Of a stretch of 25,577 nucleotides of DNA, positions 1-9,372 are shown one piece after another. Below the pieces are notes generated by a model that saw nothing but the letters and a program-made list of their open reading frames with translations, was not told where the DNA came from and ran no database searches. The first letter of the stretch is position 1; the number at the start of each line of letters is the position of its first letter. The stretch spans positions 1-25,577 of the forward strand of contig NEEC01000516.1 in NCBI GenBank assembly GCA_002189035.1, read 5' to 3'. The stretch is from Utricularia gibba (Eukaryota > Streptophyta > Magnoliopsida > Lamiales > Lentibulariaceae). Position numbers and translations under genes: made by a program.

Positions 1-312
1 TTAAATTACGATATCACGTGCACCCCACATGATTTTTTCAACAACTTACTTTATACTTGAGGAGGCGGTCTTGGGGTGCACCTAGAACGGGACAAAGGTC
101 AGGTTTGGCTTGCGCGAGTTAGTTGTAGCTCGGAAATAAAGTGATATTTATTAACGTTCAGTTTTTGGGGGCTGCCTACATGGTTTTTCAAGGAACAGCT
201 TCTCGTTTTGTGGCGGCCAGTCTCGCTGGGAACTTGGTCCTGGACCCCGATTCTGTATGGCTCATGAGGTCAACCGGATGGAAATCGATTAAAGAAAATG
301 ATGCCTTTCTTT
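1..312 (+). repeat. C-type monomer, end of a HOR unit cut by the left edge
   Basis: This is the first visible copy (unit start at 3). It carries the C-type ending: GATTCTGTATGGCTC, GGATGGAAATCG, TTAAAGAAAATG and CTTTCTTT. It shares the variant GGTCCTGGACCCCG with the C copy at 3760-4068. It is damaged where others read GCGCCGAGAGTTAG (here GCGCGAGTTAG) and where they read GTGATGTATTTA (here GTGATATTTA). Confidence 0.85.
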
Positions 313-1571
313 AAATTACGATATCACGTGCACCCCCACATGATTTTTTCAACAACTTGCTTTATACTTGTGGAGGCGGTCTTGGGGTGCACCTGGAACG
401 GGACAAAGGTCAGGTTTGGCTTGCGCCGAGAGTTAGTTGTAGCTCGGAAATAAAGTGATGTATTTATTAACGTTCAGTTTTGGGGGGCTGCCTACATGGT
501 TTTTCAAGGAACAGCTTCTCGTTTTGTGGCGGCCAGTCTCGCTGGGAACTTGGTCCTTGACCCGATTATGTATTGCTCATGAGGTCAACCGGATGCAAAT
601 TGATTAAAAAAATGATGCCTTTGTTTAAATTACGATATCACGTGCACCCCACATGATTTTTTCAACAACTTACTTTATACTTGAGGAGGCGGTCTTGGGG
701 TGCACCTAGAACGGGACAAAGGTCAGGTTTGGCTTGCGCCGAGAGTTAGTTGTAGCTCGGAAAATAAAGTGATGTATTTATTAACGTTCAGTTTTTGGGG
801 GCTGCCTACATGGTTTTTCAAGGAACAGCTTCTCGTTTTGTGGCGGCCAGTCTCGCTGGGAACTTGGTCCTTGACCCGATTATGTATGGCTCATGAGGTC
901 AACCGGATGCAAATTGATTAAAAAAAAATGATGCCTTTGTTTTAAATTACGATATCACGTGCACCCACATGATTTTTTCAACAACTTACTTTATACTTGA
1001 GGAGGCGGTCTTGGGGTGCACCTAGAACGGGACAAAGGTCAGGTTTGGCTTGCGCCGAGAGTTAGTTGTAGCTCGGAAAATAAAGTGATGTATTTATTAA
1101 CGTTCAGTTTTGGGGGGCTGCCTACATGGTTTTTCAAGGAACAGCTTCTCGTTTTGTGGCGGCCAGTCTCGCTGGGAACTTGGTCCTTGACCCCGATTCT
1201 GTATGGCTCATGAGGTCAACCGGATGCAAATCGATTAAAGAAATGATGCCTTTGTTTAAATTACGATATCACGTGCACCCCACATGATTTTTTCAACAAC
1301 TTACTTTATACTTGAGGAGGCGGTCTTGGGGTGCACCTAGAACGGGACAAAGGTCAGGTTTGGCTTGCGCCGAGAGTTAGTTGTAGCTCGGCAAATAAAG
1401 TGATGTATTTATTAACGTTCAGTTTTTGGGGGCTGCCTACATGGTTTTTCAAGAACAGCTTCTCGTTTTGTGCGGCCAGTCTCGCTGGGAACTTGGTCCT
1501 TGACCCCGATTCTGTATGGCTCATGAGGTCAACCGGATGCAAATCGATTAAAGAAAATGATGCCTTTCTTT
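313..1571 (+). repeat. Higher-order repeat unit, tetramer A-B-D-C (1259 bp)
   Basis: Four monomers start at 313, 627, 944 and 1258. The first has the A head (TTGCTTTATACTTGTGG) and tail (CAAATTGATTAAAAA). The second also ends CAAATTG. The third has GATTCTGTATGG with CAAATCGATTAAAG. The fourth ends AAAGAAAATG...CTTTCTTT, which closes the HOR. The last monomer reads CAAATCG where most C copies read GGAAATCG, so it may be a D/C mosaic. Confidence 0.8.
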
Positions 1572-2826
1572 AAATTACGATATCACGTGCACCCCACATG
1601 ATTTTTTCAACAACTTACTTTATACTTGAGGAGGCGGTCTTGGGGTGCACCTGGAACGGGACAAAGGTCAGGTTTGGCTTGCGCCGAGAGTTAGTTGTAG
1701 CTCGGCAAATAAAGTGATGTATTTATTAACGTTCAGTTTTTGGGGGCTGCCTACATGGTTTTTCAAGGAACAGCTTCTCGTTTTGTGGCGGCCAGTCTCG
1801 CTGGGAACTTGGTCCTTGACCCCGATTCTGTATGCTCATGAGGTCAACCGGATGCAAATTGATTAAAAAAATGATGCCTTTTTAAATTACGATATCACGT
1901 GCACCCCACATGATTTTTTCAACAACTTACTTTATACTTGAGGAGGCGGTCTTGGGGTGCACCTAGAACGGGACAAAGGTCAGGTTTGGCTTGCGCCGAG
2001 AGTTAGTTGTAGCTCGGAAAATAAAGTGATGTATTTATTAACGTTCAGTTTTGGGGGGCTGCCTACATGGTTTTTCAAGGAACAGCTTCTCGTTTTGTGG
2101 CGGCCAGTCTCGCTGGGAACTTGGTCCTTGACCCCGATTCTGTATTGGCTCATGAGGTCAACCGGATGCAAATTGATTAAAAAAATGATGCCTTTGTTTA
2201 AATTACGATATCACGTGCACCCCACATGATTTTTTCACAACTTACTTTATACTTGAGGAGGCGGTCTTGGGGTGCACCTAGAACGGGACAAAGGTCAGGT
2301 TTGGCTTGCGCCGAGAGTTAGTTGTAGCTCGGAAAATAAAGTGATGTATTTATTAACGTTCAGTTTTGGGGGCTGCCTACATGGTTTTTCAAGGAACAGC
2401 TTCTCGTTTTGTGGCGGCCAGTCTCGCTGGGAACTTGGTCCTTGACCCCGATTCTGTATGCTCATGAGGTCAACCGGATGCAAATCGATTAAAAAAATGA
2501 TGCCTTTGTTTAAATTACGATATCACGTGCACCCCACATGATTTTTCAACAACTTACTTTATACTTGAGGAGGCGGTCTTGGGGTGCACCTAGAACGGGA
2601 CAAAGGTCAGGTTTGGCTTGCGCCGAGAGTTAGTTGTAGCTCGGCAAATAAAGTGATGTATTTATTAACGTTCAGTTTTTTGGGGGCTGCCTACATGGTT
2701 TTTCAAGGAACAGCTTCTCGTTTTGTGGCGGCCAGTCTCGCTGGGAACTTGGTCCTTGACCCCGATTCTGTATGGCTCATGAGGTCAACCGGATGGAAAT
2801 CGATTAAAGAAAATGATGCTTTCTTT
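1572..2826 (+). repeat. Higher-order repeat unit, tetramer (1255 bp)
   Basis: Monomers start at 1572, 1884, 2200 and 2512. The unit ends with a C copy carrying GGATGGAAATCG, AAAGAAAATG and TTTCTTT. The first monomer lacks the usual A head (it reads TTACTTTATA) but has the CAAATTG tail. Both the opening monomer and the closing C copy read CGGCAAATAAAG rather than CGGAAAATAAAG. Confidence 0.78.
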
Positions 2827-4068
2827 AAATTACGATATCACGTGCACCCCACATGATTTTTTCAACAACTTGCTTTATACTTGAGGAGGCGGTCTTGGGG
2901 TGCACCTAGAACGGGACAAAGGTCAGGTTTGGCTTGCGCCGAGAGTTAGTTGTAGCTCGGCAAATAAAGTGATGTATTTATTAACGTTCAGTTTTTGGGG
3001 GCTGCCTACATGGTTTTTCAAGGAACAGCTTCTCGTTTTGTGGCGGCCAGTCTCGCTGGGAACTTGGTCCTTGACCCGATTATGTATGGCTCATGAGGTC
3101 AACCGGATGCAAATTGATTAAAAAAAATGATGCCTTTGTTTAAATTACGATATCACGTGCACCCATTTTTTTCAACAACTTTATACTTGAGGAGGCGGTC
3201 TTGGGTGCACCTAGAACGGGACAAAGGTCAGGTTTGGCTTGCGTTGAGAGTTAGTTGTAGCTCGGAAATAAAGTGATGTATTTATTAACGTTCAGTTTTG
3301 GGGGCTGCCTACATGGTTTTTCAAGGAACAGCTTCTCGTTTTGTGGCGGCCAGTCTCGCTGGGAACTTGGTCCTTGACCCCGATTCTGTATGGCTCATGA
3401 GGTCAACCGGATGCAAATCGATTAAAAAAAATGATGCCTTTGTTTAAATTACGATATCACGTGCACCCCACATGATTTTTTCAACAACTTACTTTATACT
3501 TGAGGAGGCGGTCTTGGGGTGCACCTAGAACGGGACAAAGGTCAGGTTTGGCTTGCGCCGAGAGTTAGTTGTAGCTCGGAAAATAAAGTGATGTATTTAT
3601 TAACGTTCAGTTTTGGGGGCTGCCTACATGGTTTTTCAAGGAACCGCTTCTCGTTTTGTGGCGGCCAGTCTCGCTGGGAACTTGGTCCTTGACCCCGATT
3701 CTGTATGCTCATGAGGTCAACCGGATGCAAATCGATTAAAGAAAATGATGCCTTTGTTTAAATTACGATATCACGTGCACCACATGATTTTTTCAACAAC
3801 TTTATACTTGTGAGGAGGCTTTGGGGTGCACCTAGAACGGGACAAAGGTCAGGTTTGGCTTGCGCCGAGAGTTAGTTGTAGCTCGGAAAATAAAGTGATG
3901 TATTTATTAACGTTCAGTTTTTGGGGGCTGCCTACATGGTTTTTCAAGGAACAGCTTCTCGTTTTGTGGCGGCCAGTCTCGCTGGGAACTTGGTCCTGGA
4001 CCCCGATTCTGTATGGCTCATGAGGTCAACCGGATGGAAATCGATTAAAGAAAATGATGCCTTTCTTT
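2827..4068 (+). repeat. Higher-order repeat unit, tetramer A-B-D-C (1242 bp)
   Basis: Monomers start at 2827, 3142, 3446 and 3760. The A copy has TTGCTTTATA and CAAATTG. The second copy (304 bp) has the B marker GCGTTGAG and two small deletions near 3163-3180. The D copy ends CAAATCGATTAAAGAAAATG...TTTGTTT. The C copy ends GGATGGAAATCG...TTTCTTT and has a rearranged CTTGTGAGGAGGC near 3808-3820. Confidence 0.82.
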
Positions 4069-5325
4069 AAATTACGATATCACGTGCACCCACATGATTT
4101 TTTCAACAACTTGCTTTATACTTGAGGAGGCGGTCTTGGGGTGCACCTAGAACGGGACAAAGGTCAGGTTTGGCTTGCGCCGAGAGTTAGTTGTAGCTCG
4201 GAAAATAAAGTGATGTATTTATTAACGTTCAGTTTTGGGGGCTGCCTACATGGTTTTTCAAGGAACAGCTTCTCGTTTTGTGGCGGCCAGTCTCGCTGGG
4301 AACTTGGTCCTTGACCCCGATTATGTATGCTCATGAGGTCAACCGGATGCAAATCGATTAAAAAAAATGATGCCTTTGTTTAAATTACGATATCACGTGC
4401 ACCCCACATGATTTTTTCAACAACTTACTTTATACTTGAGGAGGCGGTCTTGGGGTGCACCTAGAACGGGACAAAGGTCAGGTTTGGCTTGCGCCGAGAG
4501 TTAGTTGTAGCTCGGAAAATAAAGTGATGTATTTATTAACGTTCAGTTTTTGGGGGCTGCCTACATGGTTTTTCAAGGAACAGCTTCTCGTTTTGTGGCG
4601 GCCAGTCTCGCTGGGAACTTGGTCCTTGACCCCGATTATGTATGCTCATGAGGTCAACCGGATGCAAATCGATTAAAAAAAATGATGCCTTGTTTAAATT
4701 ACGATATCACGTGCACCCCACATGATTTTTTTCAACAACTTACTTTATACTTGAGGAGGCGGTCTTGGGGTGCACCTAGAACGGGACAAAGGTCAGGTTT
4801 GGCTTGCGAGAGTTAGTTGTAGCTCGGAAAATAAAGTGATGTATTTATTAACGTTCAGTTTTTGGGGGCTGCCTACATGGTTTTTCAAGGAACAGCTTCT
4901 CGTTTTGTGGCGGCCAGTCTCGCTGGGAACTTGGTCCTTGACCCCGATTCTGTATGGCTCATGAGGTCAACCGGATGCAAATCGATTAAAGAAAATGATG
5001 CCTTTGTTTAAATTACGATATCACGTGCACCCCACATGATTTTTTCAACAACTTACTTTATACTTGAGGAGGCGGTCTTGGGGTGCACCTAGAACGGGAC
5101 AAAGGTCAGGTTTGGCTTGCGCCGAGAGTTAGTTGTAGCTCGGCAAATAAAGTGATGTATTTATTAACGTTCAGTTTTGGGGGCTGCCTACATGGTTTTT
5201 CAAGGAACAGCTTCTCGTTTTGTGGCGGCCAGTCTCGCTGGGAACTTGGTCCTTGACCCCGATTCTGTATGGCTCATGAGGTCAACCGGATGGAAATCGA
5301 TTAAAGAAAATGATGCCTTTCTTTT
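4069..5325 (+). repeat. Higher-order repeat unit, tetramer A-B-D-C (1257 bp)
   Basis: Monomers start at 4069, 4382, 4696 and 5010, of 313, 314, 314 and 316 bp. All four are intact apart from a 3-4 bp loss near 4807 (GCGAGAG for GCGCCGAGAG). The unit opens with TTGCTTTATA and closes with GGATGGAAATCG and AAAGAAAATG, ending in CTTTCTTTT. Confidence 0.83.
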
Positions 5326-6513
5326 AAATTACGATATCACGTGCACCCACATGATTTTTTCAACAACTTGCTTTATACTTGTGGAGGCGGTCTTGGGGGC
5401 ACCTAGAACGGGACAATTATGAGAGTTGTAGTCCTTGGGGTGCCTACATGGTTTTTCAAGGAACAGCTTCTCGTTTTGTGCGGCCAGTCTCGCTGGGAAC
5501 TTGGTCCTTGACCCGATTATGTATTGCTCATGAGGTCAACCGGATGCAAATGATTAAAAAAAATGATGCCTTGTTTAAATTACGATATCACGTGCACCCA
5601 CATGATTTTTTCAACAACTTACTTTATACTTGAGGAGGCGGTCTTGGGGTGCACCTAGAACGGGACAAAGGTCAGGTTTGGCTTGCGCCGAGAGTTAGTT
5701 GTAGCTCGGAAAATAAAGTGATGTATTTATTAACGTTCAGTTTTGGGGGGCTGCCTACATGGTTTTTCAAGGAACAGCTTCTCGTTTTGTGGCGGCCAGT
5801 CTCGCTGGGAACTTGGTCCTTGACCCCGATTATGTATGCTCATGAGGTCAACCGGATGCAAATTGATTAAAAAATGATGCCTTTGTTTAAATTACGATAT
5901 CACGTGCACCCCACATGATTTTTTCAACAACTTACTTTATACTTGAGGAGGCGGTCTTGGGGTGCACCTAGAACGGGACAAAGGTCAGGTTTGGCTTGCG
6001 CCGAGAGTTAGTTGTAGCTCGGAAAATAAAGTGATGTATTTATTAACGTTCAGTTTTGGGGGGCTGCCTACATGGTTTTTCAAGGAAAGCTTCTCGTTTT
6101 GTGGCGGCCAGTCTCGCTGGGAACTTGGTCCTTGACCCCGATTCTGTATGCTCATGAGGTCAACCGGATGCAAATCGATTAAAAAATGATGCCTTTGTTT
6201 AAATTACGATATCACGTGCACCCACATGATTTTTTTCAACAACTTACTTTATACTTGAGGAGGCGGTCTTGGGTGCACCTAGAACGGGACAAAGGTCAGG
6301 TTTGGCTTGCGCCGAGAGTTAGTTGTAGCTCGGAAATAAAGTGATGTATTTATTAACGTTCAGTTTTTGGGGGCTGCCTACATGGTTTTTCAAGGAACAG
6401 CTTCTCGTTTTGTGGCGGCCAGTCTCGCTGGGAACTTGGTCCTTGACCCCATTCTGTATGGCTCATGAGGTCAACCGGATGGAAATCGATTAAAGAAAAT
6501 GATGCCTTTCTTT
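5326..6513 (+). repeat. Higher-order repeat unit, tetramer with truncated first monomer (1188 bp)
   Basis: Monomers start at 5326, 5577, 5889 and 6201. The opening A copy is only 251 bp: between the GGGACAA at 5409-5415 and the CTACATGG near 5443 about 60 bp are missing, including AATAAA and the T/G run, and the joining sequence is scrambled. The other three copies are 312-313 bp and the unit closes with a standard C tail. Confidence 0.82.
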
Positions 6514-7654
6514 AAATTACGATATCACGTGCACCCCACATGATTTTTTCAACAACTTGCTTTATACTTGAGGAGGCGGTCTTGGGGTGCAGGAACGGGG
6601 TCACCCGCCGTTAGAGTTAGTTGTAGCTCGGAATAATGATGTATTTATTAACGTTCAGTTTTTGGGGCTGCCTACATGGTTTTTCAAGGAACAGCTTCTC
6701 GTTTTGTGGCGGCCAGTCTCGCGGGAACTTGGTCCTTGACCCCGATTCTGTATGGCTCATGAGGTCAACCGGATGGAAATCGATTAAAAAAATGATGCCT
6801 TTCTTTAAATTACGATATCACGTGCACCCCACATGATTTTTTCAACAACTTGCTTTATACTTGAGGAGGCGTCTTGGGGTGCACCTAGAACGGGACAAAG
6901 GTCAGGTTTGGCTTGCGCCGAGAGTTAGTTGTAGCTCGGAAAAAAAGTGATGTATTTATTAACGTTCAGTTTGGGGCTTTTTTTGGGCAGTGGGGGGCTT
7001 ATGTGGGCGGATGCAAATTGATTAAAAAATCTTTGTTTAGACGATACGTGCACCATGATTTTTTCAACAACTTACTTTATACTTGAGGAGGCGGTCTTGG
7101 GTGCACCTGGAACGGGACAAAGGTCAGGTTTGGCTTGCGCCGAGAGTTAGTTGTAGCTCGGAAATAAAGTGATGTATTTATTAACGTTCAGTTTTTGGGG
7201 CTGCCTACATGGTTTTTCAAGGAACAGCTTCTCGTTTTGTGGCGGCCAGTCTCGCTGGGAACTTGGTCTTGACCCCGATTCTGTATGGCTCATGAGGTCA
7301 ACCGGATGCAAATCGATTAAAAAAATGATGCCTTTGTTTAAATTACGATATCACGTGCACCCCACATGATTTTTTCAACAACTTGCTTTATACTTGAGGA
7401 GGCGGTCTTGGGGTGCACCTAGAACGGGACAAAGGTCAGGTTTGGCTTGCGCCGAGAGTTAGTTGTAGCTCGGAAATAAAGTGATGTATTTATTAACGTT
7501 CAGTTTTGGGGGGCTGCCTACATGGTTTTTCAAGGAACAGCTTCTCGTTTTGTGGCGGCCAGTCTCGCTGGGAACTTGGTCCTTGACCCCGATTCTGTAT
7601 GGCTCATGAGGTCAACCGGATGGAAATCGATTAAAGAAAATGATGCCTTTCTTT
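6514..7654 (+). repeat. Higher-order repeat unit with two heavily damaged monomers (1141 bp)
   Basis: Monomers start at 6514 (293 bp), 6807 (232 bp), 7039 (301 bp) and 7340 (315 bp). The first two are the most degraded in the window: a scrambled stretch of about 20 bp at 6591-6612, and a stretch at 6971-7046 where only ordered fragments of the normal sequence remain. The third has the D signature (GATTCTGTATGG, CAAATCG, TTTGTTT) and the fourth the C signature (GGATGGAAATCG, AAAGAAAATG, TTTCTTT), so tetramer order can still be read. Confidence 0.72.
6971..7046 (+). other. Degenerate monomer segment with four G-runs
   Basis: After TAACGTTCAG the normal ~155 bp is replaced by about 75 bp made of short fragments that keep the normal left-to-right order (GGGGCT, a T-run, CAGT, a G-run, CTT, ATGT, CGGATGCAAATTG). 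This looks like many small deletions rather than an insertion. G-runs at 6973-6976, 6985-6987, 6992-6997 and 7005-7007 are found together only here. Poor consensus sequence is as likely as real decay. Confidence 0.6.
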
Positions 7655-8276
7655 AAATTACGATATCACGTGCACCCCACATGATTTTTTCAACAACTTG
7701 CTTTATACTTGAGGAGGCGGTCTTGGGGTGCACCTGGAACGGGACAAAGGTCAGGTTTGGCTTGCGCGAGAGTTAGTTGTAGCTCGGAAAATAAAGTGAT
7801 GTATTTATTAACGTTCAGTTTTGGGGGCTGCCTACATGGTTTTTCAAGGAACAGCTTCTCGTTTTGTGGCGGCCAGTCTGGGAACTTGGTCCTTGACCCG
7901 ATTCTGTATGCTCATGAGGTCAACCGGATGCAAATCGATTAAAGAAAATGATGCCTTTGTTTAAATTACGATATCACGTGCACCCCACATGATTTTTTTC
8001 AAACTTACTTTATACTTGAGGAGGCGGTCTTGGGGTGCACCTAGAACGGGACAAAGGTCAGGTTTGGCTTGCGCCGAGAGTTAGTTGTAGCTCGGCAAAT
8101 AAAGTGATGTATTTATTAACGTTCAGTTTTTGGGGGCTGCCTACATGGTTTTTCAAGGAACAGCTTCTCGTTTTGTGGCGGCCAGTCTCGCTGGGAACTT
8201 GGTCCTTGACCCCGATTCTGTATGGCTCATGAGGTCAACCGGATGGAAATCGATTAAAAAAATGATGCCTTTCTTT
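7655..8276 (+). repeat. Contracted HOR unit, two monomers (622 bp)
   Basis: Monomers start at 7655 (308 bp) and 7963 (314 bp). The first combines an A-type head (TTGCTTTATA) with a D-type tail (CAAATCGATTAAAGAAAATG, TTTGTTT), as expected if an exchange between an A and a D copy removed two monomers. The second is a C copy ending TTTCTTT. The A/D mosaic reading is inference from marker order. Confidence 0.7.
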
Positions 8277-9227
8277 AAATTACGATATCACGTGCACCCC
8301 ACATGATTTTTTCAACAACTTGCTTTATACTTGTGGAGGCGGTCTTGGGGTGCACCTGGAACGGGACAAAGGTCAGGTTTGGCTTGCGCCGAGAGTTAGT
8401 TGTAGCTCGGCAAATAAAGTGATGTATTTATTAACGTTCAGTTTTTGGGGGCTGCCTACATGGTTTTTCAAGAAACAGCTTCTCGTTTTGTGGCGGCCAG
8501 TCTCGCTGGGAACTTGGTCCTTGACCCGATTATGTATGCTCATGAGGTCAACCGATGCAAATTGATTAAAAAAAAATGATGCCTTGTTTTAAATTACGAT
8601 ATCACGTGCACCCCACATGATTTTTTCAACAACTTACTTTATACTTGAGGAGGCGGTCTTGGGGTGCACCTAGAACGGGACAAAGGTCAGGTTTGGCTTG
8701 CGCCGAGAGTTAGTTGTAGCTCGGAAAATAAAGTGATGTATTTATTAACGTTCAGTTTTGGGGGGCTGCCTACATGGTTTTTCAAGGAACAGCTTCTCGT
8801 TTTGTGGCGGCCAGTCTCGCTGGGAACTTGGTCCTTGACCCCGATTATGTATGCTCATGAGGTCAACCGGATGCAAATCGATTAAAAAAAATGATGCCTT
8901 TGTTTAAATTACGATATCACGTGCACCCCACATGATTTTTTTCAACAACTTACTTTATACTTGAGGAGGCGGTCTTGGGGTGCACCTAGAACGGGACAAA
9001 GGTCAGGTTTGGCTTGCGCCGAGAGTTAGTTGTAGCTCGGAAAATAAAGTGATGTATTTATTAACGTTCAGTTTTGGGGGCTGCCTACATGGTTTTTCAA
9101 GGAACAGCTTCTCGTTTTGTGGCGGCCAGTCTCGCTGGGAACTTGGTCCTTGACCCCGATTCTGTATGCTCATGAGGTCAACCGGATGCAAATCGATTAA
9201 AGAAAATGATGCCTTTGTTTAAATTAC

Positions 9228-9241
9228 GATATCACGTGCAC
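9228..9241. other. Three overlapping palindromes GATATC / CACGTG / GTGCAC (reference copy)
   Basis: Within 14 bp three self-complementary hexamers overlap: GATATC (9228-9233), CACGTG (9233-9238) and GTGCAC (9236-9241). CACGTG is the canonical E-box/G-box core bound by bHLH and bZIP proteins, and ATCACGTG also fits the RTCACRTG form of the budding-yeast CDEI element (established motifs). The cluster is present in almost every monomer. Protein binding here is unproven. Confidence 0.6.
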
Positions 9242-9299
9242 CCCACATGATTTTTTCAACAACTTACTTTATACTTGAGGAGGCGGTCTTGGGGTGCAC
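9236..9299. repeat. Perfect 10-bp inverted repeat, one per monomer (reference copy)
   Basis: GTGCACCCCA at 9236-9245 is the exact reverse complement of TGGGGTGCAC at 9290-9299, leaving a 44-bp loop. The pair is present in most monomers. Losses are small and usually one-sided (CCCCA cut to CCCA near 2-4% to one-fifth of copies by eye, or TTGGGTGCAC). In single-stranded DNA or a transcript it could form a stem with seven or more G-C pairs. No function is shown. Confidence 0.75.
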
Positions 9300-9355
9300 C
9301 TAGAACGGGACAAAGGTCAGGTTTGGCTTGCGTTGAGAGTTAGTTGTAGCTCGGA

Positions 9356-9361
9356 AATAAA
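9356..9361 (+). promoter_or_regulatory. AATAAA hexamer in each monomer (reference copy)
   Basis: Most monomers contain AATAAA on the + strand, followed within about 30 bp by a T-run and G-run (TTTTTGGGGG), an arrangement like a polyadenylation signal with a downstream GU-rich element. It is also simply an A-rich motif kept by homogenisation. It is lost in several C-type copies (AAAAAAG near 12470, 13405, 14336, 20896) and in others by single-base loss. Confidence 0.35.
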
Positions 9362-9372
9362 GTGATGTATTT

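Larger units (their letters stand above)
9223..9372 (+). repeat. Left half-unit of the monomer (reference copy)
   Basis: Shown on the well-preserved copy starting at 9221. From ATTACG to GTATTT this half contains, in order, ATTACG, ACATGATTTTTTCAA, CTT, GGCGG, GTCT, GGCTTGCG, GGAAA, ATAAAG and TGATG. Each has a counterpart in the right half about 149-158 bp further on. This suggests that the 313-bp monomer arose by duplication of a unit of about 157 bp followed by strong divergence. Confidence 0.62.

Noticed and set aside
45-60. TTTATACTTG as a TATA-type promoter in each monomer
   Set aside because: It is a weak match with no initiator or associated gene, and the A/T base composition makes it likely by chance.
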